From: Deltaproteobacteria bacterium
GTDB lineage: Bacteria > SAR324 > XYD2-FULL-50-16
Direction of reading: 5' to 3'
Length of the DNA: 64,000 bases
Assembly: GCA_018657625.1 (NCBI GenBank)
Contig: JABHWU010000044.1
Location: 106,198 to 170,197 of the forward strand
Shown here: in pieces, positions 26,781 through 35,538 of the stretch
Layout: each line of letters opens with the position of its first letter
Numbering within the stretch: position 1 is the stretch's first letter
Made by a program: the position numbers and the translations under genes
The notes under the pieces: model-generated
The model's database searches: none
Seen by the model: the letters and a program-made list of their open reading frames with translations, nothing else
What the model was told of the DNA's origin: nothing

Positions 26781-28313
26781 TTACTCTCCTCTTTTAATTA
26801 GAAGGTTATCACCCGATAAATAAACTGATTTTGATAGTTTGGGTGTTAGTTTCTGTTTTTTATTGGTAAGTTTTTCAAATTGAAACTTTGGTGAACGATC
26901 TGCGTTTCCATACCATTGAAAGGAAAGATAAACCAGGCATAAAATCTGCTCAGCAGAAAACCTGTTTTCGGATTCTGCCTGAAGAATCACAGCCTTCAGA
27001 TTAGTTTCACCTTCAGTGGGTACTGTTTGCTGCAGATATGCTTCCATTTCCTGAATTATTTTGGTTTCAAATCGATCTAAGGGGTTATTCAAAAGTACCA
27101 AATCAGATGCTTTAACTTCGGATTTCCCCCTTTCTTCCCGGTCCTGATCATCAATAACCGAGAGGATCATCAATGGGTCAAAAATTCTTTTAATGGACGG
27201 CATATTCATTGTCGCAGTAATTTCAGGGGCTTGTAAGCTTAGATCATTCACATTTTTTTTCCCCAGTAATGACAAAATTTCGTCTTCAAGGTTTGCTAAA
27301 TTCGATATCCGGGGGGTTCTGAAAGTTCTACTTTGGGCCGCTAGGAATTTTTCATTGAAACCCATGATGTCTTTATGTAGATCTCTGTGTTGTGATTGGC
27401 AGTCATGGATGGTGTCATGCAATTTCAAAAGATTGTCTTTGTTATTTACCTCAGTTTGGTCAATTTCATCCGTCAGGTTCTCAAGCATATGACCTTCTTC
27501 TTTAATCCTGGCTTGAATATGATCTCTGGATTGGTCTAAAAAAGGTTTAATATCTTGCTGCCAGTCGACATTGAAGATATCCCGATTAAGTTTGAAAATT
27601 TTTTGTTTTAGACTATCTTTTAATTCAATCGTCCTTTTTCGATTCCTACCGGCAACCCTCAATGCATCCGCGAAATTACCTCTGTCAATCAGCTTTTGAA
27701 TTAGGTATTCGTCCACTTCCTGAGCCATATTTGAATCCAATTCCAACATAGATAAATAAGCTGCGAATCCTTCTTTGGTGAGATGATACCGTCCTTCATC
27801 GTCTTCACCGATTTTAAATAAAATCAAGCGAAAACTACGACTCATTTTAGACTCTTTTTGGGCATCAAAATAATCAAATGCGAACGATTGGTGATTCTGT
27901 TTGGCGTTGCAAAGCTGATCCAGAATAATTTCACCAGCCTGGGCTGAGTTTTTCTTACTTAATCTGGGTTTAATCCGCTTGACCTCTTTAGCCAGATGTT
28001 GAATGATTCGTTCTCTTTTGGCACCTAAATCAAAGAGCATGCACTCGGATATATAGTCAAACATAGCAAAGGATAGATAAAGCGTATCCAACCCTCTAAA
28101 CATATTGAGTCCGTCCGGTCCCAATCGAACTTTTTCATACTCCAGGCGAATTAAAGGATATAGGAGCAGTAAATTTCTGACCTGTCGAGATAGGTCATCC
28201 GCTTTAGTTTTAATCTGCTCTAATCGGCTTTCCTCTTTGGATTTGGAATCCTCTATTAGATTCAAAAAATCAAATTGTGTCGCCAGAAGGGGATTATCTG
28301 AAGGGCTTGTCAT
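26781..28313 (-). CDS. jetA: Wadjet system protein JetA (kleisin-like subunit)
   Basis: The 510-residue protein is the first gene of the jetABCD run. Residues 1-210 form a helical, winged-helix-like region with HLTKEGFAAYLSMLELDSN, and residues about 225-345 form a coiled coil (RKRTIELKDSLKQKIFKLNR and on). The C-terminal domain ends with LTPKLSKSVYLSGDNLLIKRG, compatible with a kleisin C-terminal winged helix. JetA bridges the JetC heads and carries JetB, like MukF. Recognition depends on size, position and predicted architecture; sequence identity alone would be weak. Confidence 0.8.
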   Translation of the reverse strand: MTSPSDNPLLATQFDFLNLIEDSKSKEESRLEQIKTKADDLSRQVRNLLLLYPLIRLEYEKVRLGPDGLNMFRGLDTLYLSFAMFDYISECMLFDLGAKRERIIQHLAKEVKRIKPRLSKKNSAQAGEIILDQLCNAKQNHQSFAFDYFDAQKESKMSRSFRLILFKIGEDDEGRYHLTKEGFAAYLSMLELDSNMAQEVDEYLIQKLIDRGNFADALRVAGRNRKRTIELKDSLKQKIFKLNRDIFNVDWQQDIKPFLDQSRDHIQARIKEEGHMLENLTDEIDQTEVNNKDNLLKLHDTIHDCQSQHRDLHKDIMGFNEKFLAAQSRTFRTPRISNLANLEDEILSLLGKKNVNDLSLQAPEITATMNMPSIKRIFDPLMILSVIDDQDREERGKSEVKASDLVLLNNPLDRFETKIIQEMEAYLQQTVPTEGETNLKAVILQAESENRFSAEQILCLVYLSFQWYGNADRSPKFQFEKLTNKKQKLTPKLSKSVYLSGDNLLIKRGE

Positions 28314-28357
28314 ATTTAATCTATCGAATTAAAGTCCGGCCAAATATTTTGGGCATG

Positions 28358-28384
28358 ATTATATCGAGTTAGGAACTTTGCCAA
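28358..28384 (-). promoter_or_regulatory. Candidate promoter of jetA
   Basis: Reading the minus strand, TTGGCA (28384-28379) and TATAAT (28363-28358) are separated by 15 bases, with a start expected about 35-40 bases before the jetA ATG. The -10 is perfect but the spacer is short, so this is only a candidate sigma-70 site. Confidence 0.4.
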
Positions 28385-28455
28385 AATAAAAAGACTACAA
28401 TAAATCGTTTCAATTATGAAGTCAAAGGAAGAGAAGTGGATTTATGGTCTTTTAC

Positions 28456-28487
28456 TTGACAGTTATTTTTTGACTTGTATATACAAG
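28456..28487 (+). promoter_or_regulatory. hut promoter with overlapping HutC operator
   Basis: CTTGTATATACAAG at 28474-28487 is a perfect 14-bp palindrome that matches the hut operator known from enterobacterial and pseudomonad HutC systems. A -35 box TTGACA lies at 28456-28461, and the palindrome contains the TATATA/TATACA -10 at a spacing of 16-18 bases. A bound repressor would therefore block RNA polymerase directly. The site lies about 80 bp before the hutC start, fitting autoregulation of hutC-hutH with urocanate as the likely inducer. Confidence 0.82.
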
Positions 28488-28567
28488 CAAATATGGTCAA
28501 AAGAATTCTCTATATTATTGTCCCTAATCATGAACACTGTTTTTATCTACTATTTTTTTTATCAATT

Positions 28568-29299
28568 ATGAACAAAATAACTGCAGATAAAATACCGATT
28601 TATCAGGTGATTAAAAATCATATTGTTTCAAATATTCAGTCAACCCACTGGCCGGAAAATCATCAGATTACTTCTGAAAATGAATTAGTGACTGAGTTTG
28701 GTGCCAGCCGAATGACTGTAAACCGTGCGCTTCGTGAATTGACAATGGAGGGTTGGCTGTATCGGGTAAAGGGCCTGGGTACTTTTGTCGCTCGAAAAAA
28801 AATTAAATCGGAATTACTGGAAATCAGGAACATTGCTGAAGAAATTATTGAGCGAGGATCTACTTATAGTTGTGAAGTTAAACAGCTGAAAAAAGAGTTT
28901 GTTAATCAGCATGTGGGTTCGATGCTGAGCTTAAAAAAGGGGGAGGAAGCATACCACAGTATTATCGTCCATAAAGAGGATGATATCCCGGTTCAGTTGG
29001 CTGATCGTTGGGTGAATCCGGAATTTGCTCCAGATTATTTAAGCATAGATTTTACTGAAATGACACCCAATGCTTACCTAACGAAAATAGTACCATTTTC
29101 TAAGGCTGAACATATATTGGAGGTGATCATGCCCAGTGAATCAGTTCAGGATTATCTGAATATTGAAGCTTTTGAGCCCTGTTTGCTACTACACCGCCGC
29201 ACTTGGAGAAACAAAGATATCATTACTTATGCCACTCTAATTCATCCGGGAAGCCGATATAAAATGGGAGTTGAATTTGAAACTGGTCACCAAGTTTGA
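28568..29299 (+). CDS. hutC: HutC-type GntR family transcriptional repressor
   Basis: The 243-residue product has an N-terminal GntR winged helix-turn-helix (IPIYQVIKNHIV, then SENELVTEFGASRMTVNRALRELTMEGWLYRVKGLGTFVA) and a C-terminal UTRA ligand domain ending RRTWRNKDIITYATLIHPGSRYKMG. This is the HutC subgroup, which represses histidine-utilisation genes until urocanate binds. The frame is open back to 28475, but the ATG at 28568 starts where family members start; the upstream part overlaps the operator. No good ribosome site is visible. hutH follows after 114 bp, consistent with an operon. Confidence 0.88.
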   Translation: MNKITADKIPIYQVIKNHIVSNIQSTHWPENHQITSENELVTEFGASRMTVNRALRELTMEGWLYRVKGLGTFVARKKIKSELLEIRNIAEEIIERGSTYSCEVKQLKKEFVNQHVGSMLSLKKGEEAYHSIIVHKEDDIPVQLADRWVNPEFAPDYLSIDFTEMTPNAYLTKIVPFSKAEHILEVIMPSESVQDYLNIEAFEPCLLLHRRTWRNKDIITYATLIHPGSRYKMGVEFETGHQV

Positions 29300-29413
29300 C
29301 TTTGTTTCGGTATCAGGAATTATCCACTCAGAGGATGATTAGAGGGGAAATCGATGACCACTAAGAATGATAAGATAAATTTAAGTAATAAAAACAACCT
29401 ACTGGAATAAATT

Positions 29414-30931
29414 ATGGCCAAAATATTTAATTATGGTGAAGATTCTTTAACCGTTGAAATTGCACTGGATTTGGTTAGTGGAAAACAAAAAGGCGTTATT
29501 ACTCCTCAGACCCGAGAAAAGGTTCATAATTGTTATCAGGAAGTCCAAAAAATCGCCAATGGCGATAAACTAGTTTATGCCATTAATACGGGATTTGGCT
29601 CTTTATGTACCACACGAATTTCTAAAAAAGATGTTAATAAACTCCAAGAAAACCTTTTAAAAAGCCATAGCGTGGGTGTTGGGGATGCAATTCCATTTGA
29701 TACTGCAAAATTAATGCTGATTTTAAAACTTCAATCACTTTGTATGGGTTATTCAGGTGTTTCTGAAGCAATAGTAGATCGAATTGTTTGGCATATTAAT
29801 GAAAATTATATTCCTTTAGTTCCGGAACAGGGATCAGTTGGTGCTTCTGGAGATCTGGCACCATTATCACATCTATTCCTGCCTCTGATTGGTTTGGGAA
29901 AACTACAACGCAAGGATTTACCTTTTAAAGATACCCGGCAGATACTTAACCAGGCGGGACTATCACCAATTGCATTGGGACCCAAAGAAGGATTAGCTTT
30001 AATCAATGGTACTCAATTTATGGCTGCATTTGGAGTGATGATTACCCATAAGCTAAAATCTTGCCTGGATCATGCTGATATTATTGGTGCAATGAGTGTT
30101 GAGGGATTGTTAGGGTCAGCTAAACCATTTGTAAAACGTTTACACCAAATCCGACCCCATCAGGGAGCAATTACTGTCGCTAAAAGGCTATCCGCCTTAC
30201 TGGAAGATTCCGGATTTATGGCTTATCATGCACATTGTGACCGTGTACAGGATCCCTATTCTTTAAGATGTATGCCACAGGTTCACGGCGCTTCCCGTGA
30301 TGCCTGCTTACATTTGAAGCAGCAAGTCGAATGCGAGATTAACTCTGTGACCGATAATCCTGTTATCTTCAGTGCTGATGATGCGGTTAGTGGTGGTAAT
30401 TTTCATGGTCAACCGATAGCTTTGCCCATGGATTATGCAGGATTAGCAGCCTCAGAACTGGGGAACATTTCTGACCGTCGATCATATTTACTATTAGAGG
30501 GAAAGATTGAACTACCAATATATCTTATTAAAAACTCAGGTGTGAATTCAGGGTTAATGATTGCTCAATATTGTTCAGCTGCTTTAGCCAGTGAAAATAA
30601 ATCTCTTTGTTTCCCAGCCAGCGCCGATAGTATTCCTACATCCCTGGGACAGGAAGATCATGTCAGCATGGGTTCCATCAGTGGTCGTAAAACTTTAAGA
30701 ATTATTGATAACCTTGAAAAAATACTAAGTGTTGAAATGCTTTGTGCAGCACAAGCCATTGATTTCAGACGACCTAATAAATCCAGTATTATATTGGAAA
30801 CCTGTCTTGAGGAAGTTAGAAAACAGATTCCACATATTGAAGAAGATCTGGAAGTTCATCAACTCATTAATCAGTCTTTAAAGCTAATTCAGAGTGGAAA
30901 ATTACTTGAACTTACCAGTAATTTGGACTAA
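29414..30931 (+). CDS. hutH: Histidine ammonia-lyase
   Basis: The 505-residue enzyme converts L-histidine to urocanate and ammonia, the first step of histidine breakdown. The MIO cofactor triad Ala144-Ser145-Gly146 sits in GSVGASGDLAPLSH. The active-site Tyr is in YAINTGFGSLC, and the family motifs EGLALINGTQ, SVTDNPVIF and SGGNFHGQP are all present. Length is normal. It follows hutC and is probably controlled from the same operator. No hutU, hutI or hutG occurs in the window, so the rest of the pathway must be encoded elsewhere. Confidence 0.94.
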   Translation: MAKIFNYGEDSLTVEIALDLVSGKQKGVITPQTREKVHNCYQEVQKIANGDKLVYAINTGFGSLCTTRISKKDVNKLQENLLKSHSVGVGDAIPFDTAKLMLILKLQSLCMGYSGVSEAIVDRIVWHINENYIPLVPEQGSVGASGDLAPLSHLFLPLIGLGKLQRKDLPFKDTRQILNQAGLSPIALGPKEGLALINGTQFMAAFGVMITHKLKSCLDHADIIGAMSVEGLLGSAKPFVKRLHQIRPHQGAITVAKRLSALLEDSGFMAYHAHCDRVQDPYSLRCMPQVHGASRDACLHLKQQVECEINSVTDNPVIFSADDAVSGGNFHGQPIALPMDYAGLAASELGNISDRRSYLLLEGKIELPIYLIKNSGVNSGLMIAQYCSAALASENKSLCFPASADSIPTSLGQEDHVSMGSISGRKTLRIIDNLEKILSVEMLCAAQAIDFRRPNKSSIILETCLEEVRKQIPHIEEDLEVHQLINQSLKLIQSGKLLELTSNLD

Positions 30932-31079
30932 ATGGAAATAACGAAACTGTGTTATTAAAAATGGTGTATGTTACCCCCTAATATTGCAGTTTATTTTGTT
31001 CAATAAAATCCACTTAGATGATTTCTTTAGTTGATAAAAACATTTAATTAGTATTTAATACAGACGTTTCTTATTATTT

Positions 31080-31103
31080 AAAGACTATTTATAGTTAGTC
31101 TTT
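31080..31103 (+). other. Short hairpin upstream of the hutH terminator
   Basis: AAAGACTA at 31080-31087 pairs with TAGTCTTT at 31096-31103 around an 8-base loop. It has no T-run and is only 10 bases before the strong terminator, so it may stabilise the 3' end of the hut transcript. Confidence 0.35.
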
Positions 31104-31113
31104 AAAAGCATAG

Positions 31114-31158
31114 AGCCTTAATCACCTCTTTTTAAGGGATGATTAAGGCTTTTTTTTT
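31114..31158 (+). terminator. Rho-independent terminator after hutH
   Basis: AGCCTTAATCA at 31114-31124 pairs perfectly with TGATTAAGGCT at 31140-31150, followed by eight T residues to 31158. It ends the hutC-hutH transcript and isolates it from the aldolase gene that starts 51 bp later. Confidence 0.9.
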
Positions 31159-31209
31159 GATTAACATCGATACTTAACAACCATAAAAACAGTAAAATAA
31201 AGAGGACCC

Positions 31210-32103
31210 ATGGATTCATTAAAATCGCTGAATGGCATATTTCCACCGATTCCTACACCATTTGAAAATGATGCTGTTGCTTATCATCATTTAGCAGCTA
31301 ACGTTCAAAAATGGAATACAACTGGACTTAGTGGTTATGTCGTATTTGGATCTAATGGTGAATACCCTTACTTATCTCTGGAAGAAAAGCTAAATGTAAT
31401 AGAGACCGTTCGCCAAGCAGCCAACTCTGATATGCCTGTTATCGCTGGTTCAGGCTGTGAATCAACCCGGGAAACCATTCAACTGACTAATCAATGCGCA
31501 AAAGCGGGTGCACAGGCTGCTTTAGTAGTAACACCGCATTATTATGGTGGGAAAATGACAGATGAAGCACTTTTTCATCATTACAATCGGGTAGCCGATG
31601 AAGCGACCATACCGATAATTTTGTATAATGTCACAAAGTTCACCCACATTAACTTAGCACCAAAATTGGCTGCGGAGTTATCTGAACATGAAAATATTAT
31701 TGGCATCAAAGACAGTTCCGGAAATATCAGTCAGTTGGGACAATACTTAAATTTAGTACTACCGTCATTTTCAGTTTTAGTCGGTACAGCAGGGGCCTTA
31801 AAGGGAGCTTTGGATTTGGGGTGTGAAGGTGGTATCCTGGCACTGGCTAATATCGCTCCTAAAATTTGTGTGGATATTTATAAATTAGTCTTAGAAGGTG
31901 ACCATGAAGCAGCTGTAAACCTACAATTGAGAATGATTCCGGTCAACAATGCGGTAACGAGTGATTATGGCGTGGCGGGACTAAAAAAAGCATTGGATCT
32001 ATTGGGCTATTTCGGAGGTATTCCCCGGTCCCCATTATTACCTTTGGCTGAAACTGCCAGTGAAAAAATAAAAGAAATTTTGCAACAGTCGCAGTTGTTA
32101 TAG
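31210..32103 (+). CDS. DapA-family aldolase resembling 4-hydroxy-2-oxoglutarate aldolase
   Basis: The 297-residue TIM-barrel lyase has the Schiff-base Lys167 in GIKDSSG and the catalytic Tyr139 in IILYNV. Its motifs FGSNGEYPYL, AGSGCEST, VVTPHYYGGKM, NAVTSDYGVAGLKKALDLLGYFGG and PRSPLLPL match the pattern I know from animal HOGA1 closely, more than that of DapA itself. HOGA1 splits 4-hydroxy-2-oxoglutarate into glyoxylate and pyruvate in hydroxyproline breakdown. Family membership is certain; the substrate is inferred. It is a single-gene unit behind the hut terminator and converges on the uridine kinase gene. Confidence 0.82.
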   Translation: MDSLKSLNGIFPPIPTPFENDAVAYHHLAANVQKWNTTGLSGYVVFGSNGEYPYLSLEEKLNVIETVRQAANSDMPVIAGSGCESTRETIQLTNQCAKAGAQAALVVTPHYYGGKMTDEALFHHYNRVADEATIPIILYNVTKFTHINLAPKLAAELSEHENIIGIKDSSGNISQLGQYLNLVLPSFSVLVGTAGALKGALDLGCEGGILALANIAPKICVDIYKLVLEGDHEAAVNLQLRMIPVNNAVTSDYGVAGLKKALDLLGYFGGIPRSPLLPLAETASEKIKEILQQSQLL

Positions 32104-32110
32104 ATTTTGA

Positions 32111-32752
32111 TTAATTGGAGGGTTCTGATAAAACTGATTGGATTTTAGAGGTCAGCAAATTGATGGCTACACTGTTTTTACCACCATGTGGAATGATGAT
32201 ATCGGCATATCTTTTACTGGTCTCTACAAATAAATCATGCATTGGTTTTACTGTTTTTAAATACTGATCAACCACTGAATCCCTTGTGCGCTCCCTTTCC
32301 TTAATATCCCGTTCCATTCGTCTGATAAATCTGTGGTCAGAATCTGTATCCACAAAAACTTTTAGATTCATTAAATTTCTTAAATCCTCATCTCTAAAAA
32401 TCAATATCCCGTCTACAAATATAACTTTCTGAGGTTTAATCAGTTGGGTCTCTTCTTTCCTGAGATGAGTACTGAAATCATAAATTGGTGCGGTAATCGG
32501 TCGGTTTTCTATTAATTCCTTAAGGTGAACGGTCATCAGAGAAGTTTCCAATGCTTCCGGATGATCATAATTAACTTCAGCCCGTTCTTCAAAAGATAAA
32601 TTTTTGTTATGTTTGTAATACCAGTCATGCTGGACAACAACGACATTGCGCGACCCGATTTTTGATATGATCTGATTTACCACAGTTGTTTTACCTGAAC
32701 CGGAACCACCCGCTATACCGATGACATAAGTCGAAAAATTAGTATCAATCAT
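32111..32752 (-). CDS. udk: Uridine kinase
   Basis: The 213-residue P-loop kinase has GGSGSGKTT at residues 15-23, the HDWYYK motif that contacts the nucleoside, YDHPEALE, YDFSTHLR and the Arg-rich lid RRMERDIKERERT. This order is standard for uridine-cytidine kinases, which phosphorylate uridine or cytidine with ATP or GTP in pyrimidine salvage. Length is normal. It lies convergent to the aldolase gene, with only 7 bp between the two stops. Confidence 0.93.
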   Translation of the reverse strand: MIDTNFSTYVIGIAGGSGSGKTTVVNQIISKIGSRNVVVVQHDWYYKHNKNLSFEERAEVNYDHPEALETSLMTVHLKELIENRPITAPIYDFSTHLRKEETQLIKPQKVIFVDGILIFRDEDLRNLMNLKVFVDTDSDHRFIRRMERDIKERERTRDSVVDQYLKTVKPMHDLFVETSKRYADIIIPHGGKNSVAINLLTSKIQSVLSEPSN

Positions 32753-32983
32753 AAGAAATAAAATAAATTATTGTTTCTATAAATAAGACCTGATTTTACA
32801 AAGGTTTGCTAAATTTGTAATCAACGAAATTAATTTATATCAATCTAATGAAATAATTCAGTCAATCGTTTTTCAATTTTAAATCTTACAATGATTTTGT
32901 TGCCATTATCATCATCAAATAGTAGGCTGTTTATTGCCAACTCAACGAACAATCAGAACAGTTCAAAATAAAATACAATCAAT

Positions 32984-33379
32984 ATGATTGACATCTCCAT
33001 ACCGCTGGATACTAAAATTATTATCGTAGACGATTATGAGCAAATGCGTCGTGTGATGCGCGGTTGCCTTCGCGAACTAGGGTTAACCAATATTATCGAA
33101 GCAGAGAATGGCTTACAGGCGCTGGATAAAATAAAGAATGAAGCGGTGGAATTTGTTATTTCCGATCTAAATATGCCTAAGATGGATGGATTGGAATTGT
33201 TAAATCAAATTCGTTCTTCGTCTGAACTGAAGCATTTACCAATGATGCTGGTTACAGCAGAATCCGAGCGGAGTGTATTGATTCAGGCAATTAAAGCTGG
33301 TGTAAATAACTATGTAGTAAAGCCTTTTAATGCCGAAATAATGGCTTTAAAAATAAAAACAATATTTAACCCTGAGTAG
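32984..33379 (+). CDS. cheY: CheY-like response regulator
   Basis: The 131-residue protein is a stand-alone receiver domain. The acidic pair is in IIIVDDYEQMRR, the phosphoacceptor Asp61 in ISDLNMPKMDG, the switch Thr in MLVTAES and Lys113 in VVKPF. The pattern MRRVMRGCLRELGLTNIIEAENG is typical of chemotaxis CheY, which when phosphorylated by CheA binds the flagellar switch. A gene for a CheZ-like protein follows 56 bp downstream. No cheA or receptor gene is in the window. Confidence 0.9.
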   Translation: MIDISIPLDTKIIIVDDYEQMRRVMRGCLRELGLTNIIEAENGLQALDKIKNEAVEFVISDLNMPKMDGLELLNQIRSSSELKHLPMMLVTAESERSVLIQAIKAGVNNYVVKPFNAEIMALKIKTIFNPE

Positions 33380-33435
33380 ATGACATCAGACAATGCGCTT
33401 TCCCCAATCAGTAATCCAACCGGAATAAACTGAGC

Positions 33436-34116
33436 ATGACTACAAATAAAAGACGCCTCATAGTAAATCCCAAACCTTTTTCGCTGGATCAGTTTATTGC
33501 TGAACAGCCGAATGATAATATCGGTCTTTCTAAACGATTTGAAAATACTAAATTAAAACAAAAGCAAGGTAAAAATGTAATTGATGAAGCATTTCATGTC
33601 ATAGAGCTAATGGCTGTATCCACAGGTAACGTTCTGGATCATACCGATAAATTATCGGAGTTGGTTCAGGATATAAAAAAGGAGTTGCATAGCCAGGTCA
33701 AGGAAAAACAATCGGTTAATCAGCAAGCGATAGATCTGTTGACACAATTGCACAAAACACTCTTTGAAATGATTGCATCACAATCATACCAAGATGTGGC
33801 CAGACAGAAAATGGAATTGGTGATTAATAATTTAGAAGAAACTTATCAACAGTTAAAAAATCATAATCAATCATTGGAAGAAAAAGTTACCGAGCGAACA
33901 TTGGAAATTGAAAAGAAAAACAAAGTTCTTCAAAATACCTTAATAAAAGTTGAATGGGCGAACAAGAAAATCATGAACAGTATTCGCTATGCTCAGATCA
34001 TCCAGTCGTCAATCCTGCCAAAACCAAAGAGGCTTTTAATTCCCCTCGGGGGCAAAAAGAAGTGTTGGATGATATCACAGTTATTGGATTTATTCCTTAG
34101 AGGAATTCATCATTAG
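33436..34116 (+). pseudogene. CheZ-like/SpoIIE-type phosphatase gene with internal deletion and frameshift
   Basis: The 226-residue product has a CheZ-like helical region in which SYQDVARQKMELVI (Asp120, Gln124) matches the CheZ active-site pattern DxxxQ. A coiled coil (EEKVTERTLEIEKK) follows, then NSIRYAQIIQSSILPKP, the linker that normally precedes a PP2C/SpoIIE phosphatase domain. That domain is missing. After residue 197 the frame is out of phase. In another frame, 34032-34100 encodes AFNSPRGQKEVLDDITVIGF and a stop, the usual end of a SpoIIE domain. The gene therefore lost the whole domain core; the CheZ-like part may still work on the neighbouring CheY. Confidence 0.72.
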
Positions 34117-34237
34117 TAAGTAACTAAAGCATAAAAATAATAATATTTTTATAATGCTAGCATAATGAGTTTGTTAAAAAAGAAGTTTAGAATTATTACA
34201 ACCTTATATATACCCAAAACATTATTAAGGAATTCCC

Positions 34238-35380
34238 ATGTCCACAATACTATTTGCTGAAGATGATGAAAGTTTATTTGATTTAGTCAGGTTACAATTT
34301 AAAGAAGATATTAATTCTGATGAATTTACCTTGATTCATGCAAAAAATGGAAAAGAGGCTCTAAATATTTTAGAAAATAATGATCAAATTGCAGTTTTGA
34401 TCTCTGATATTAATATGCCGGAAGTTGATGGGTTGGAATTATTGAATATTGTAAAGGAGCAGTATCCGCTGTTAAAAACAATTATTATGACAGCATATGG
34501 AGATATGGAAAATGTTAGAACTGCCATGAATCAAGGAGCCTTTGATTTTATTATAAAACCATTTAAAAAAAGTGATCTAAAAAACACAATTCAAAAAGCA
34601 TTAATGGAAGTGGACCGATTTGAAAAAATGATTTTTGAACTCCAGTTAGCCAAAGAAGCTAATCGTCTTAAAAGTGAATTTATGGCAAATATTTCCCATG
34701 AGCTATTAACGCCGATGCATGGAATTTTAAACTTTTCAGAGTTTGGTTATAAAAAAACTCTGGATGATTCATCAATGGATCAGGAAAAACAGAAAAAATG
34801 TAATACCTATTTTAGCGGAATTAATCAATCGGCAAAAAGGCTGCTGGAAATGATTAACGATATACTAAAATTATCCTTACTGGAATCGGGGCAAGAGAAA
34901 TTCAATATTAAATCAAATGACTTAGATCATATTATTCGACAGAGTTTAGCTACATTAGAGAAAAAGCTAAAAACGAAGGAAATTAAAATAAAGTATACTA
35001 TGCTTGATAATGGTACTTTTATTTGCGATGGTCCAAAAATTAGTGAAGTTATTAATAGAATAATGCAAAATGCCATCAAGTTTTCACCTCAGGCAAGTGA
35101 AATAGATATTCAGGTATCGTTGCAATCTGAAAATGAATCACATAATAAATACTTTAAAATTTGCATATCTGATCAAGGACCAGGTATCCCCAAAGGTGAA
35201 TTAAGATCGATTTTTGAGAAGTTTTCTCAGAGCAGTACAACGAATACCGGTGCCGGTGGGCGAGGGTTAGGCCTTACCATTTGCAGAGAAATTATCAGCC
35301 AACATCAGGGGAAAATTTGGGTTGAAAATAATCAATCCGTAGGAGCTTGTTTTTGTATTCAGCTACCAGTTGCAGTTTGA
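34238..35380 (+). CDS. Hybrid response regulator-histidine kinase
   Basis: The 380-residue protein has an N-terminal receiver domain (residues 1-125; Asp57 in LISDINMPEVDG, switch Thr in MTAYG, Lys in IIKPF). A short coiled coil leads to the HisKA H-box SEFMANISHELLTPMHG with His154. The HATPase domain has an N-box NRIMQNAIKFSP, SDQGPGIP and GRGLGLTICREI. It lacks membrane and sensor domains, so it is a cytosolic kinase whose activity is likely set by phosphorylation of its own receiver. It lies 121 bp after the CheZ-like gene and probably belongs to the same signalling group. Confidence 0.9.
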   Translation: MSTILFAEDDESLFDLVRLQFKEDINSDEFTLIHAKNGKEALNILENNDQIAVLISDINMPEVDGLELLNIVKEQYPLLKTIIMTAYGDMENVRTAMNQGAFDFIIKPFKKSDLKNTIQKALMEVDRFEKMIFELQLAKEANRLKSEFMANISHELLTPMHGILNFSEFGYKKTLDDSSMDQEKQKKCNTYFSGINQSAKRLLEMINDILKLSLLESGQEKFNIKSNDLDHIIRQSLATLEKKLKTKEIKIKYTMLDNGTFICDGPKISEVINRIMQNAIKFSPQASEIDIQVSLQSENESHNKYFKICISDQGPGIPKGELRSIFEKFSQSSTTNTGAGGRGLGLTICREIISQHQGKIWVENNQSVGACFCIQLPVAV

Positions 35381-35538
35381 ACATTTTGAAATATGGTCAA
35401 TATTCTCAGATATTCCTGAAGACACCATTTGTTCCCAGAGAATTGAATTTGCTGTTCCCTTACCGAACAGACTGTGTTGCAATTCAGTCTATTGATTAGA
35501 AATTCAAGTTTTGTATTTTTATAATATCCGAGGAAAAA

